A stretch of DNA of 64,000 nucleotides from Allobosea sp. Root483D1 (GCF_001429505.1 NZ_LMJW01000006.1:57843-121842), one strand, 5' to 3'. Positions 46,697 through 57,947 are shown, numbered from the stretch's first letter. Translations and numbers: made by a program. Notes: a model not told the origin generated them from the sequence alone.

Positions 46697-47674
46697 ATGC
46701 TCTCGCTCCTGTTCGAGAAGCTCCTCGACATGAGGTTCCTGCTCGCGCTGGTCGGCGGGATTGCCGTCGCGGTCACTGTCATGACGGTGGCGGCGCCGCT
46801 GCTTGAAGGCAATGTGCTGAACAAGCGCATGAAGACGGTTGCGACCGAACGCGATCGGATCCGCGCACGTGAGCGCGACCGTCTGGTGCGGCAGAAGGAG
46901 AAGATTTCGCTTCGCCAGGAGCCGAAGGCGTTCATGCGCAACATCGTCGAGCAGTTCAAGCTCAGCGACTGGCTCGGGACGGAGAACGCCAAGAAGCAGC
47001 TCGCCACCGCCGGATTCCGGGGTCAGCAGGCCGAGGTCGGCTTCCTGTTCTTCAGGCTGGTCACGCCGATCGGTCTTTTCCTGTTCACCCTGTTCTACCT
47101 CGGCCTGATCAATGACTTCGGCCAGTCCTTCGTCATGCAGATCGGATTCGCGCTCGGCGCCGCCTATCTCGGCATCAAGGCGCCGGAAATCTATCTCTCG
47201 AACGCGACGGGCAAGCGCCAGATCTCGATGCGGCGCGCCTTTCCGGATGCACTCGACCTGCTGCTGATCTGCGTGGAATCGGGCATGTCGATCGAGCTCG
47301 CCTTCCGCAAGGTCTCGACCGAGATCGGCAGCCAGTCGGTGCCGCTGGCCGAGGAGCTCGCGCTCTGCACCGCAGAACTCTCATACCTCTCCGAACGTCG
47401 GCAAGCTTACGAGAACCTGGCCGCACGCACCGGCCTGGAATCGGTGAAGTCGGTGAGCACGGCGCTGATCCAGGCCGAGCGCTACGGCACGCCGCTCGGG
47501 ACCGCTTTGCGCACGCTTGCGCAGGAAAGCCGGGATCAGCGGATGAACGAGGCGGAGAAGAAGGCTGCGGCGCTGCCGCCGAAGCTGACCGTCCCGATGA
47601 TCATGTTCTTTCTGCCGGTGCTGTTCGTGGTGATTCTGACGCCCGCCATCATCAAGGCGCTCAACACCTTCTGA
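46697..47674 (+). CDS. tadC: TadC inner-membrane platform protein
   Basis: 325 residues with one N-terminal helix and the T2SSF domain (FPDALDLLLICVESGMSIELAF in parts, and YGTPLGTALRTLAQESR), ending in a hydrophobic helix. Pairs with TadB. Last gene of the plus-strand pilus operon; an imperfect hairpin with AACCGAG/CTCTCGGTT lies just beyond it (47674-47702). Confidence 0.94.
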   Translation: MLSLLFEKLLDMRFLLALVGGIAVAVTVMTVAAPLLEGNVLNKRMKTVATERDRIRARERDRLVRQKEKISLRQEPKAFMRNIVEQFKLSDWLGTENAKKQLATAGFRGQQAEVGFLFFRLVTPIGLFLFTLFYLGLINDFGQSFVMQIGFALGAAYLGIKAPEIYLSNATGKRQISMRRAFPDALDLLLICVESGMSIELAFRKVSTEIGSQSVPLAEELALCTAELSYLSERRQAYENLAARTGLESVKSVSTALIQAERYGTPLGTALRTLAQESRDQRMNEAEKKAAALPPKLTVPMIMFFLPVLFVVILTPAIIKALNTF

Positions 47675-47850
47675 ACCGAGGCAGGCGGCGGGCCTCTCGG
47701 TTCTGCCCGAACTGATATCATGCCCCTGCCTGCGCCGGCGTTCAGTGGCAATCGACCGGGAAAAAGGCGACGGTTGTCGATCGCGCTTCTAGAGCGAAGT
47801 GACGATCGGTTCGCGTGGAAGAAAATGCTTCCAAAGAGGCAGAGGGAGGC

Positions 47851-48693
47851 TCAACCCGCCGGCAGGGAGGCCTTCTCGGGCGCCGCCGTGCGCGCTGCCG
47901 GCTTGGGCTTGCCGCCGCGCAGCATGTCCCAGCTGTTCGGCTGGCTGACCGAGCGACGCAGATAGGCGATGGTCGCCGAGGCTTCCGCCGGGCTCATGTC
48001 CTGGCGGGCGATCTGCTCGGCGTCCTGGAAGCGTCCCTGCAGGCCGAGCACCAGGACGAGGTTCTGGCGCACCCTGGCGTCGGAGCCTGGCGTTGCCGTC
48101 GCCTCGCGCAGCACGCGTTCGGCGTCCGGAAGCCGCTTCGACAGGGCGAGCGACAGGCCGAGATTGGACATCACCGTCGGTTCGTTCGGCACGAGCCTCA
48201 GCGCGGCCGCATAGAGCTGCTGGGCGCGGTCGTGCTCGCCGAGCTGGTCGGCGACGGTGCCTTGCGCCGAGAGGATCCGCCAGTCGGGCTTCTCCGGCTG
48301 ATGGGCCCTGCCCAGCACATCGTCCGCCTGCTTCAGGCGGCCATTGTCGGCGAGCGAGCGGCCATAGGCGCCGAGTAGTTCCTGATCCTCGGTGTGGATG
48401 ATCACGGCGCCTTCGAGGATGGCGAGGGCCTGGGCGTTCTTGTCGAGCGCGCGCAGCGCCCGCGCATAGAAGAGAGCTGCGTTGCGGTCCTTCTGGTTCG
48501 CCTCGTAGCGCTTGGCCCAATCCGCTTCCTCGCTACGCCATTGCGCCTCGGTCCGCGGCTGGGTCTGCCTCGCCCCGATCGAGCCGGTGACGTCGCCGGG
48601 GCCGCCGCGCATCTGGCAGGCGCCGAGCGCGAGGCAGAGGACGGAGGCCGCGGCGAGATGGCCGAAACGAAGGGCGCGGATGCGAATGGACAT
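47851..48693 (-). CDS. tadD: TadD lipoprotein (TPR)
   Basis: 280-residue outer-membrane lipoprotein with a lipobox LALGAC and several tetratricopeptide repeats (GSLADNGRLKQADDVLGRA-like and DRAQQLYAAALRLVPNEPTVMSNLGLSLAL in parts). TadD helps position the secretin. ATG 48693 fits; the frame stays open upstream. It is convergent with tadC and has its own promoter region with a CtrA-like site at 48753-48767. Confidence 0.88.
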   Translation of the reverse strand: MSIRIRALRFGHLAAASVLCLALGACQMRGGPGDVTGSIGARQTQPRTEAQWRSEEADWAKRYEANQKDRNAALFYARALRALDKNAQALAILEGAVIIHTEDQELLGAYGRSLADNGRLKQADDVLGRAHQPEKPDWRILSAQGTVADQLGEHDRAQQLYAAALRLVPNEPTVMSNLGLSLALSKRLPDAERVLREATATPGSDARVRQNLVLVLGLQGRFQDAEQIARQDMSPAEASATIAYLRRSVSQPNSWDMLRGGKPKPAARTAAPEKASLPAG

Positions 48694-48752
48694 AAGCCGG
48701 AATGCCTCGCCGGTACGGGAAAACTGTTGCCCTCGGTGATAAAACGTTAACC

Positions 48753-48767
48753 CTAACGGATTGTTAA
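48753..48767. promoter_or_regulatory. CtrA-like binding site upstream of tadD
   Basis: CTAA, seven bases, TTAA (reads TTAAC on the minus strand); one mismatch to TTAA-N7-TTAA. It lies 60-74 bases upstream of the tadD start, next to a second TTAACCCT element at 48747. Confidence 0.5.
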
Positions 48768-48833
48768 TCGGGCGGATCGGGGCCGGCGCCGCATGCTGGC
48801 GCCGGCGATTTCGCCATCCGAGGTTCGTCGATC

Positions 48834-50219
48834 GTGCATCCGCTGCTTCTGCCTTCTGGAACATCAGCCATATCAGTCCATTGCGTCGCCAAGTCAGATT
48901 GGCCGGCCCTGCGCGACGGGTTCGCGCCGGTGCCGCGCAGCTTCGCGCAGGCGCAGGGTTTCGAGGCGCGGCCGGGCCAGCATGTCCTGCTCCCGGGCGC
49001 GGATGGCTCCCTCACTGCCGTGCTGCTCGGGGTCGAGCCGATGGGCCCGCGGCGGCGCGACCCGTTCGCCCCGGGCCGCCTCGCCACCAGCCTGCCGCCG
49101 GGCGACTATGCCCTGGCGGGTGATATCGGCGATGCCGGTCTCGCCGCGCTCGGCTGGCTGCTCACCGCCTATCGTTTCGAGCGCTACCGCAAGCCCAAGC
49201 CCGCTACGGCGCGGCTCGTCCTGCCGGAGGGCGTCGACGGCGACGAGCTGAGCAATCTCGCGCAGGCGAGCGCCCTGGCGCGCGACCTCGTCAACACCTC
49301 CGCCGCCGATCTTGGGCCGGCCGAGATCGAGGCGGCCGTGCGTGCGCTCGGCGAGACCCATGGCGCCGAGGTCGGCAGCACCGTCGGCGACGATCTGCTC
49401 GCAGCCAATTTCCCGATGATCCATGCCGTCGGCCGGGCTTCGCCTCGCGCGCCACGGCTGATCGATCTGCGCTGGGGCAAGGAGGGCGATCCGAAGCTGA
49501 CCCTGGTCGGCAAGGGTGTCGCTTTCGACACCGGCGGGCTCAACCTCAAGACCGATGCCGGCATGCTCCTGATGAAGAAGGACATGGGCGGCGCGGCGTC
49601 GGCGATCGCGGCGGCGCGCATGATCATGCAGGCGAAGCTGAAGGTCCGCCTGCGCCTGCTCGTGCCGGCGGTCGAGAACGCCGTCTCCGGCGCGTCCTTC
49701 CGCCCCGGCGATGTCTTGCAGAGCCGGAAGGGGCTGACCGTCGAGATCGGCAACACCGATGCGGAAGGGCGTCTCATCCTTGCCGACGCTCTGGTGCTGG
49801 CCGACGAGGAGGCGCCCGAATTGCTGGTCGATTTCGCCACGTTGACCGGAGCGGCCCGCGTCGCGCTCGGGCCCGATCTGCCGCCCTTCTACACCCATGA
49901 CGACGGCCTCGCCGCCGAGATCGCCCGCATCAGTGCCGCGGTGAACGATCCGGTCTGGCGCATGCCGCTCTGGCCGCCCTATGACGGGATGCTCGACTCC
50001 AAGATCGCTGATCTGAACAACGTTTCCGGCGGCGCCTTCGCCGGTTCGGTGACAGCTGCGCTCTTCCTCAACCGTTTCGTCGAGAAGAGCCGCTCCTATG
50101 CCCATTTCGACATTTATGGCTGGAATCCCTCGACCAAGCCCGGGCGTCCCGAAGGCGGCGAATGCCAGGCGGCACGGCTGATCTACGCGCTGGCGAAGCA
50201 GCTTTACGGCGTCCGTTAA
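48834..50219 (+). CDS. M17 leucyl aminopeptidase family protein
   Basis: 461 residues. The N-terminal domain is divergent; the catalytic domain carries the di-metal signature NTDAEGRLILADAL and VGKGVAFDTGGLNLKTDAGM (with DxxGxxxK-type ligands) plus the LTGAARVALG segment. Cytoplasmic exopeptidase that releases N-terminal amino acids. GTG start 48834 follows a GAGG; divergent from tadD. Confidence 0.9.
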   Translation: MHPLLLPSGTSAISVHCVAKSDWPALRDGFAPVPRSFAQAQGFEARPGQHVLLPGADGSLTAVLLGVEPMGPRRRDPFAPGRLATSLPPGDYALAGDIGDAGLAALGWLLTAYRFERYRKPKPATARLVLPEGVDGDELSNLAQASALARDLVNTSAADLGPAEIEAAVRALGETHGAEVGSTVGDDLLAANFPMIHAVGRASPRAPRLIDLRWGKEGDPKLTLVGKGVAFDTGGLNLKTDAGMLLMKKDMGGAASAIAAARMIMQAKLKVRLRLLVPAVENAVSGASFRPGDVLQSRKGLTVEIGNTDAEGRLILADALVLADEEAPELLVDFATLTGAARVALGPDLPPFYTHDDGLAAEIARISAAVNDPVWRMPLWPPYDGMLDSKIADLNNVSGGAFAGSVTAALFLNRFVEKSRSYAHFDIYGWNPSTKPGRPEGGECQAARLIYALAKQLYGVR

Positions 50220-50294
50220 GCCTGCTGCGCGGCTCAGCTTGCGCGGCGATGCCGGCGCGATAATGATACGGCCCCGTAACGATCCGGGGACGGC

Positions 50295-50648
50295 ATGGTG
50301 CTGGAGATCAAGCCGACGCAGGCGCTCAGGCTCTGGCGCGAGGTGCATCTCGACCTGGTGCGCGATACCCAGTCCGACCTGTCGGTGCGCCAGACCGCGA
50401 TCCTGCTGACCATCTATCTGGAGTTGCCGCCGCATACGGTGCGCGGCCTCGCGGCGCGGCTCGGCGTCACCAAGCCGGTGATCACCCGCGCCCTCGACAG
50501 CATGGGCAAGCTCGGCCTGGTCAGCCGAAAGCGCGACGAGTTCGACAAGCGCAATGTCGTCATTCAGCGGACGGTCGCGGGCGCCCTGGCGGTTGAGCAT
50601 CTTGCCGATCTCGTCACCGCACGGGCCCGCGAGCTCGGCCCGGCCTGA
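50295..50648 (+). CDS. Winged-helix MarR-type regulator
   Basis: 117 residues: DLSVRQTAILLTIYLELPPHTVRGLAARLGVTKPVITRALDSMGKLGLVSRKRDEFDKRN (quoted only in parts) is a MarR winged helix with a wing. Could sense aromatic or peptide ligands; none is evident. Placed 75 bases after the aminopeptidase and before an NlpC/P60 gene, an order also seen in related genomes (recollection). Confidence 0.8.
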   Translation: MVLEIKPTQALRLWREVHLDLVRDTQSDLSVRQTAILLTIYLELPPHTVRGLAARLGVTKPVITRALDSMGKLGLVSRKRDEFDKRNVVIQRTVAGALAVEHLADLVTARARELGPA

Positions 50649-50694
50649 GCGTTCTGCGCTTCGCCCGTTAACTGGACAGGACTACAGTGCCGGC

Positions 50695-51558
50695 ATGAGC
50701 CCGATTCTCGACCGCCGCCTCACCCCCGCCCGCCCGGACCTCGCCGCCCGTCATCTCGACGGAAAGGTCGAGGCGCTCGCCTTCGCCGATCCGATCCCGA
50801 TGCGGGTGGTGACGCCCTCGGCCCCGCTGCGGCGCGAGCCGCGGCCGGATGCGCCGCTCGACACCGAGGCGCTCGCCGGCGAGGCTGTGCGGGTCTATGA
50901 GCAGCACGAGGGCTGGGCCTGGGGCCAGCTCGTCGGCGATTCCTATGTCGGCTACCTGCCCGAGGATTGCCTGGCCGGCGATGCTCCGGTTCCGACGCAT
51001 CGCGTCTGCACGCTCCGGACCTTCGTCTATCCCGGCCCTTCGATCAAACTGTCGCCGTTGGAGGCGCTGTCCATCGGCGCGGGCCTGGCGGTCACTGGCG
51101 AGAGCGGTGATTTCCTCACGACCGAGCGCGGCGGCTACATCTTCAAGCAGCATCTTAGTCCGCGCGAGCAGCATGAGCCGGATTTCGTCGCGGTCGCCGA
51201 GCGCTTCCTGCACGCGCCCTATTTCTGGGGTGGCAAGACCAGCCTCGGCCTCGACTGCTCGGCTCTCGTCCAGCTCTCGCTGGCCGCCGCCGGCATAGCG
51301 GCGCCGCGCGATTCCGACATGCAGGAGCAGGGCCTGGGCGAAGCCGTCGCCTTCGACGATGGCCTGGACGGCCTCAGCCGCGGCGACCTCGTCTTCTGGA
51401 AGGGCCATGTCGGGATCATGACCGACCCCGAGACGCTGCTGCACGCCACCGCCTTCACCATGAGCGTGATCAGCGAGCCCCTGCGGCCGGCGCGCGACCG
51501 CATCCTCGCCCGCAAGGGCGGGCCGATCACCGCGATCAGGCGGCTATCGCCTCAATAG
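50695..51558 (+). CDS. NlpC/P60 family peptidoglycan hydrolase
   Basis: 287 residues: an SH3-like N-terminal domain (residues ~40-190) and a C-terminal NlpC/P60 domain with catalytic Cys in GLDCSALVQLSLAAAG and His in LVFWKGHVGIMTD. No signal peptide was seen, which points to turnover of cell-wall peptides in the cytoplasm. The gene's end overlaps the convergent reductase gene. Confidence 0.88.
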   Translation: MSPILDRRLTPARPDLAARHLDGKVEALAFADPIPMRVVTPSAPLRREPRPDAPLDTEALAGEAVRVYEQHEGWAWGQLVGDSYVGYLPEDCLAGDAPVPTHRVCTLRTFVYPGPSIKLSPLEALSIGAGLAVTGESGDFLTTERGGYIFKQHLSPREQHEPDFVAVAERFLHAPYFWGGKTSLGLDCSALVQLSLAAAGIAAPRDSDMQEQGLGEAVAFDDGLDGLSRGDLVFWKGHVGIMTDPETLLHATAFTMSVISEPLRPARDRILARKGGPITAIRRLSPQ

Positions 51559-52492
51559 CCCCGCGTCGGGTCGACGACGTTCTGCAGCTCCCCGCCGGCT
51601 TCCAGCCGCCGGATCTGCGCCGCGATCTGGTCGGCGACGGTTTCGGGCGCCGACATGGCTGAGTTGTGCGGCGTCACCGTCACGGCGGGATGGACCCAGA
51701 GCCGCGACTCCTGCGGCAGCGGCTCGGTCTGGAACACGTCGAGCACCGCTTCCCTGAGCTCGCCGGCGTCGAGCGCCGCGAGAATGTCGGCCTCGACCTG
51801 CAATTTGCCGCGGCCGGCATTGATCAGCGCCGGCCCGCCGAGCCGGCCGTCACGCGCCAGCCCGGCGAGCAGCGGGCGGTTCAGGATGCCTTCCGTCTCC
51901 GGCGTATGCGGCAGCAGGGCGACCAGGATGTCAGTGCGGGCGAGGAAGGCCGCCAGGCCGTCCTCTCCGGCGAAGGTGGCGAGCCCCTCGATCGCCTTCG
52001 GCGAGCGGCTCCAGCCGGCGACGTCGAAGCCGAGCAATTGCAACTTGCGCGCCGCGTCCTGCCCGAGCTCGCCCAGCCCCATGATGCCGACCCGGACCTC
52101 GCGCGCCGCCGGCTGGTGGCGATCGTCGTCCCAGAGCTTCTCGCGCTGCTGCCGGTCGTAGCGGCGTTGCTGGCGCAGCTGCATCAGGCAGTGCATGACG
52201 ACATATTCGCTCATCCGCGTCGTCAGGTCGGGATCGATCACCCGGGCGATCGGCGCCTGCGGCAGCCGGCTGTCGGTGAAGAGATGGTCGACGCCGGCGC
52301 CGAGCGAGAAGATCGCGGCGAGATTGGGCAGGCCGGCAAGGCTCCCCTCGGGATGCTTCCAGCTCGCGACATAATGCACGGCGCGCCGGTCGAAGGGCTC
52401 GCCGAGCGTGACGATCGGTAATTCCGGCAGCAGTGCTGCGAAGCGCTTGCGCCAGCTCTCGACATGCCAGCCGGTGATCGCCAGAAGCAGGC

Positions 52493-52496
<4 letters not shown>
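51552..52496 (-). CDS. Glyoxylate/hydroxypyruvate reductase A-like
   Basis: 314-residue D-isomer-specific 2-hydroxyacid dehydrogenase of the GhrA type: NAD(P) loop [20 protein letters not shown] (part), [15 protein letters not shown] with catalytic Arg nearby, and the end VTVTPHNSA with catalytic His. Reduces glyoxylate and hydroxypyruvate, or a related 2-ketoacid. Its start overlaps the deoA stop by 4 bases, so it ends the nucleoside operon; reason for the linkage is unclear. Confidence 0.88.
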
Positions 52497-53817
<1,321 letters not shown>

Positions 53818-53821
<4 letters not shown>

Positions 53822-54579
53822 TAGGCTCCGTCGGTCCGTTCGGCCGGGGCGGTGCCGGCGATGATGTCGGCGAGCACGCCGTAGAGGCCGCTGGCGCCGA
53901 AGCGGAAGGTCTTCTGCGTCGCCCAGCCCGGACCCATCAGCTCGCCGGCGAGGTCGAGATAGCTCTTCGCATCGGCGAGCGTGCGCAGGCCGCCGGACGG
54001 CTTCAGGCCGACCGGCCTGCCCGAGGCTTTTATCGCCTCCAGCATGGTGCGAGCGGCCTCCGGCGTGGCCGAGGTTTTGGTCTTGCCGGTCGATGTCTTG
54101 ATGAAGTCGGCGCCGGCCGCGATGGCGAGTTCGGACGCGGCGCGGACGGAAGCCCGATCCGGATATTCGCCGGTTTCAAGGATGACCTTGAGCGGCTTGT
54201 CACCGCAACTGCCGCGCGCCTCGGCGACCATCTCGCGGGCGATCTCGACATCGCCGGCGAGCAAGGCGCGCCAGGGCAGCACGAGGTCGATTTCGTCGGC
54301 GCCGTCGGCGATCGCCTCGTTGATATCGCTGCCGATCAGGCTGCAATTGCTATTGCCGGCCGGGAAGTTGATCACGGTCGCGATCCTGACCGGGGAAGCC
54401 TTCAGCGTCTGGCGCGCCAGCTTGACGAATTGCGGCCAGATGCAGATCGCCGCGACCGGGCCGGGCGCTGCGACGGCGCGAGCACAGAGCTGCAGCGTGC
54501 CGGTCTCGCTGGCTTGGTCGGACAGATCCGTCAGGTCGAGCAGGCGCAGCGCGCGCAAAGCGAGGTCGGCATCCGTCAT
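53818..54579 (-). CDS. deoC: Deoxyribose-phosphate aldolase
   Basis: 253 residues of the class I aldolase: Schiff-base Lys in [11 protein letters not shown]-terminal [22 protein letters not shown], and [22 protein letters not shown]. Splits 2-deoxyribose 5-phosphate to acetaldehyde and glyceraldehyde 3-phosphate. Its substrate needs phosphopentomutase (deoB), which is not in the window. Starts 4 bases after the stop of the purine nucleoside phosphorylase gene. Confidence 0.95.
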
Positions 54580-54583
54580 GATC

Positions 54584-55396
54584 TCAAAGCTCCGTCAGGA
54601 AGGAGCGTAGCACGCGCCGCAGCGCGGTGGTCGCTGTCGCGGCGACGTCGCGCGTCTCGCCATGGCTAGGGGCGCCACCGAGAATGCCGGCACCCATATT
54701 GGTGACGATCGAGATGCCGGCGACGCGCAGGCCGTAACGCCGCGCCAGGATCACCTCCGGCACGGTCGACATCCCCACGAGATCGGCGCCCAGCATCTTG
54801 GCCATCTTGACCTCGGCCGGCGTCTCGAAGCTCGGGCCCGAGAACCACATATAGACGCCCTCGCCCATATTGGCGCCGCTGGCGGCGGCGGCCTTTTTCA
54901 GGCGGGCGCGCAGATGCGGGTCATAGGCGTCGATCATCGGCACGAAGCGGCCATCCCCGACATCGCCGACCAGCGGGTTCGGGCCGTTGTAGTTGATGTG
55001 GTCGGTGATCAGCGCGAGGCTGCCTGGCCTGAGATCGGGCCTGAGCGAGCCGGCGGCGTTGGTCAGCACCAGCGGCGGCGAGCCGAAGGCGGCGAGCATG
55101 CCGAGCGGCACGCGCATGATGGCGGGGTCGCCGGTCTCGTAGAAATGCGCGCGGCCCTCGAAGACCAGCACGCGCTTGCCGTGCAGCACGCCATAGCTGA
55201 GCCGCTTGGCATGGCCGGAGACCGAGCCCTTCGGAAAGCCGGGGATTTCCTCGAACGGGACCGAGATCGGATCGACCATGTCGTCGATGATGCGGCCGAG
55301 CCCGGTACCGAGCACGATGGCGCAGTCGATGCCGCCATCGATGCCGCGATCGATCAGTGTCGATGCCGCTTGGTCGAAAAGCGCATCCGCCGCCAT
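54584..55396 (-). CDS. Purine-nucleoside phosphorylase
   Basis: 270 residues of the trimeric PNP-I family (PunA/PNPH type): VLGTGLGRIIDDMVDP, GHAKRLSYGVLHGKRVLVFEGRAHFYE (parts), VLTNAAGSLRP, MSTVPEVILARRYG, and the C-terminal GAPSHGETRDVA. Splits inosine or guanosine (and deoxy forms) to base and (deoxy)ribose 1-phosphate. ATG 55396 is the better of two starts. Downstream of cdd, with a 61-base gap. Confidence 0.94.
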   Translation of the reverse strand: MAADALFDQAASTLIDRGIDGGIDCAIVLGTGLGRIIDDMVDPISVPFEEIPGFPKGSVSGHAKRLSYGVLHGKRVLVFEGRAHFYETGDPAIMRVPLGMLAAFGSPPLVLTNAAGSLRPDLRPGSLALITDHINYNGPNPLVGDVGDGRFVPMIDAYDPHLRARLKKAAAASGANMGEGVYMWFSGPSFETPAEVKMAKMLGADLVGMSTVPEVILARRYGLRVAGISIVTNMGAGILGGAPSHGETRDVAATATTALRRVLRSFLTEL

Positions 55397-55457
55397 GTTG
55401 TCTGCTCCATCGGCGCGTTTTCCGCGCTCATCGGACTGCCATACTGGCGCCCGCAAA

Positions 55458-55868
55458 TCAGGTCGGCAAATTGGCTGGTCCGAACGAGGCTGGCAACAGC
55501 TCGGCCAATGAAAAGCGCGCGCGGATGCCGTCGGGTCCGGCGATGACGATCGGTGTCTCCGGCGCGGCGAACTCGCGGATGCGCTGGCGGCAGGCGCCGC
55601 AGGGCGTCACCAGCTCGGCCCCGTCGCCGATGACGAGGAGCGCCCGGATCGCGCGCGCGCCGCCCGCGATCATCGCCGAGATCGCGCCGGCCTCGGCGCA
55701 GGCTCCGACCGGATAGGCGGCGTTCTCGACATTGCAGCCGGGATAGACCTTGCCGTCATCGGCCAGGATGGCGGCGCCGACCTTGAAGCGCGAATAGGGC
55801 GCATAGGCTCGGCTCTGCGCCGCCTGAGCCCCGGCGAAGAGCGCGTCGAGATCGGGTTCGGCGGGCAC
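55458..55868 (-). CDS. cdd: Cytidine deaminase
   Basis: 136 residues of the tetrameric type: zinc ligands in NAAYPVGACAEAGAISAMIAG (parts; Cys and catalytic Glu) and PCGACRQRIREF. Deaminates cytidine and deoxycytidine. Sits 3 bases after the permease gene in the operon. Confidence 0.95.
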   Translation of the reverse strand: MPAEPDLDALFAGAQAAQSRAYAPYSRFKVGAAILADDGKVYPGCNVENAAYPVGACAEAGAISAMIAGGARAIRALLVIGDGAELVTPCGACRQRIREFAAPETPIVIAGPDGIRARFSLAELLPASFGPANLPT

Positions 55869-55871
55869 CTC

Positions 55872-56843
55872 TCAGCGCTCCTTCACATAAGGCAGGCCCG
55901 AGGCCTTCGGCGGCGTCGCCTTGCCGATGAAGCCGGCGAGCAGCACGACCGTCATCACATAGGGCAGGGCCTGGATCGCCTGCACCGGCACCAAGCCGAT
56001 GCCGGGCAGGCTGACGCCTTGCAGTCTTATCGCGACCGCGTCGAGCAGGCCGAAGAGCAGGCAGGCGAACAGAGCCGGCCAGGGCCGCCAATTGGCGAAG
56101 ATCACGGCAGCGAGCGCGATGAAGCCCTTGCCGGCCGTCATCTGCGGCAGGAAGCCGGCCGATTGCGAAACGGCGAGATAGGTGCCGCCCAGCCCGCAAA
56201 GCGCCCCGCAGATGATCACCGCGGCGTAGCGCAGTCCGGCGACGGAGACGCCGGCGGTGTCGACCGCGGCCGGATTCTCGCCGACGGCGCGCAGGCGCAG
56301 GCCGAAGCGCGTGTGCTTCAGCGTCAGCGCCGTCAGCACGAGGGCGAGCACCGCGAGATAGACCGGCGCGGCATGGCCGGAGATCGCGATGTCGTAGATC
56401 GGGCCGAAGACCGGGATGTCCTTGAAGGTCCCGACCAGAGGCAGGTCGAGTTCCGGGAAGCGTGCTGGTCCTTCAAGGTTAGGGGTGCGCCCGCCCTGAC
56501 CATACCACGCATTGCCGAGAATGGCGGTGAGTCCGACCGCCAGCATGTTGATCGCGACGCCGGAGACGATCTGGTTGCCGCGCCAGGTGATCGCAGCAAA
56601 GCCGTGCACCAGCGACAATGCGATGGCGGCAAGCATGCCGGCGCCGAGGCCCGCCCAGGCCGAGCCGCTCTGGTAGGCGACGACGGCCGAGGCGAAGGCG
56701 GCGATCAGCATCTTGCCTTCGAGGCCGATGTCGACGACGCCGGAGCGCTCTGACCACAACCCGGCGAGCGCGGCGCAGAGCAGCGGGATTGATAGCCGGA
56801 TCGTCGAATCGAGGATGACGGCGAGGGTCTGGACGATCTCCAT
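55872..56843 (-). CDS. Nucleoside ABC transporter permease 2
   Basis: 323 residues, eight to nine helices, a BPD_transp_2 permease. The segment IGLEGKMLIAAFASAVVAYQSG near the N-terminus (part) and GLGGTYLAVSQSAGFLPQMTAGKGFIALAAVIFANWRPWPAL (parts) are characteristic of NupQ/YufQ-type permeases paired with a BMP binding protein. Imports nucleosides. First in the 3' half of the operon. Confidence 0.92.
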   Translation of the reverse strand: MEIVQTLAVILDSTIRLSIPLLCAALAGLWSERSGVVDIGLEGKMLIAAFASAVVAYQSGSAWAGLGAGMLAAIALSLVHGFAAITWRGNQIVSGVAINMLAVGLTAILGNAWYGQGGRTPNLEGPARFPELDLPLVGTFKDIPVFGPIYDIAISGHAAPVYLAVLALVLTALTLKHTRFGLRLRAVGENPAAVDTAGVSVAGLRYAAVIICGALCGLGGTYLAVSQSAGFLPQMTAGKGFIALAAVIFANWRPWPALFACLLFGLLDAVAIRLQGVSLPGIGLVPVQAIQALPYVMTVVLLAGFIGKATPPKASGLPYVKER

Positions 56844-56846
56844 CGC

Positions 56847-57947
56847 CTAGCCTCCGCGCCCGAGATTGAGCACGCCGGCGACAAGCCGCCGGAACAAGCC
56901 GTCGAGCGCGCCGGCGAAGAGGATGACGATGCCGCCGATCACCACGACCATGTCGCGGGTGATGGTCGGCTTGTCGAAGGAGAGCTCCGCCCCGCCCTGG
57001 TAGAGCACGCCGAAGAGCAGCGCCGCGAGTCCGACGCCGACCGGGTGGCCGCGGCCCATCAGCGCCACCGCGATGCCGACGAAGCCGTAGCCGGCGGTGA
57101 AGTCGAGCACCAGCCGGTGCTGCACGCCCATGGCTTCGTTGACGGCGAGCCCGCCGGCGAGAGCACCCGAGATTGCCATCGCGACCATGGTGATCCGGGC
57201 GGGCGAGATGCCGGCATAGGCCGCCGCACGCGGATTGGCGCCGACGGTGCGGATCGCATAGCCGAGCCGCGAGCGGTAGATCAGCGCCCAAACCGCGACG
57301 AGGGACGCGAGCGCCAGCAGGAACGAGGTGTTGAGGGGGGTGGAGGGCAACTTCAATCCGAAGGCGCCGAGCAGTTCGTGGATCGGCGTCAGCACCGCCT
57401 GCTTCGGGAAATCCGGGGTTTCCGGCTGCATCGAGCCTGTCTTCCCCATCACCTCGACCAGGAGGTAGACGATCAGGGTCGCGGCGATGAAGTTGAACAT
57501 GATCGTGGTGATCACGACATGGCTGCCGCGCGTCGCCTGGAGGTAGCCGGGAATGAAGGCCCAGAGCGCCCCGCCCGCGGCTGCGGCGAGAATGGTGAGC
57601 GGCACCAGGAGGATGCCGGGCAGCGGCGCGAGCCAGAGGCAGGCGAGCGCGGCGAAGATGCCGGCGACCGTGGCCTGGCCCTCGCCGCCGATATTGAACA
57701 GCCCGGCATGGAAGGCGACCGCGACGGCGAGGCCGGTGAAGATGAAATTCGTGGTGTAGTAGAGCGTGAAGCCGAGGCTCTCCAGGCTGCCGAGCGAGCC
57801 CTTCAGCAAGAGCGCCGTCGCCTCCAGCGGGCTTTCGCCGATCGAGAGCACGACGAGCCCGGCAACGACGAGTGCCGCCGTGACCGAGACCAGCGGCACC
57901 AGCGCCGTATCGGCCCAGCGCGGCAGGTCGAGCGGGGCGGCGCTCAT
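56847..57947 (-). CDS. Nucleoside ABC transporter permease 1
   Basis: 366 residues, a second BPD_transp_2 permease (NupP/YufP-like) with a longer N-terminal region, the FNIGGEGQATVAGIFAALA segment and GYGFVGIAVALMGRGHPVGVGL. Partner of the permease at 55872. Start overlaps the ATPase gene stop by 4 bases. Confidence 0.92.
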   Translation of the reverse strand: MSAAPLDLPRWADTALVPLVSVTAALVVAGLVVLSIGESPLEATALLLKGSLGSLESLGFTLYYTTNFIFTGLAVAVAFHAGLFNIGGEGQATVAGIFAALACLWLAPLPGILLVPLTILAAAAGGALWAFIPGYLQATRGSHVVITTIMFNFIAATLIVYLLVEVMGKTGSMQPETPDFPKQAVLTPIHELLGAFGLKLPSTPLNTSFLLALASLVAVWALIYRSRLGYAIRTVGANPRAAAYAGISPARITMVAMAISGALAGGLAVNEAMGVQHRLVLDFTAGYGFVGIAVALMGRGHPVGVGLAALLFGVLYQGGAELSFDKPTITRDMVVVIGGIVILFAGALDGLFRRLVAGVLNLGRGG

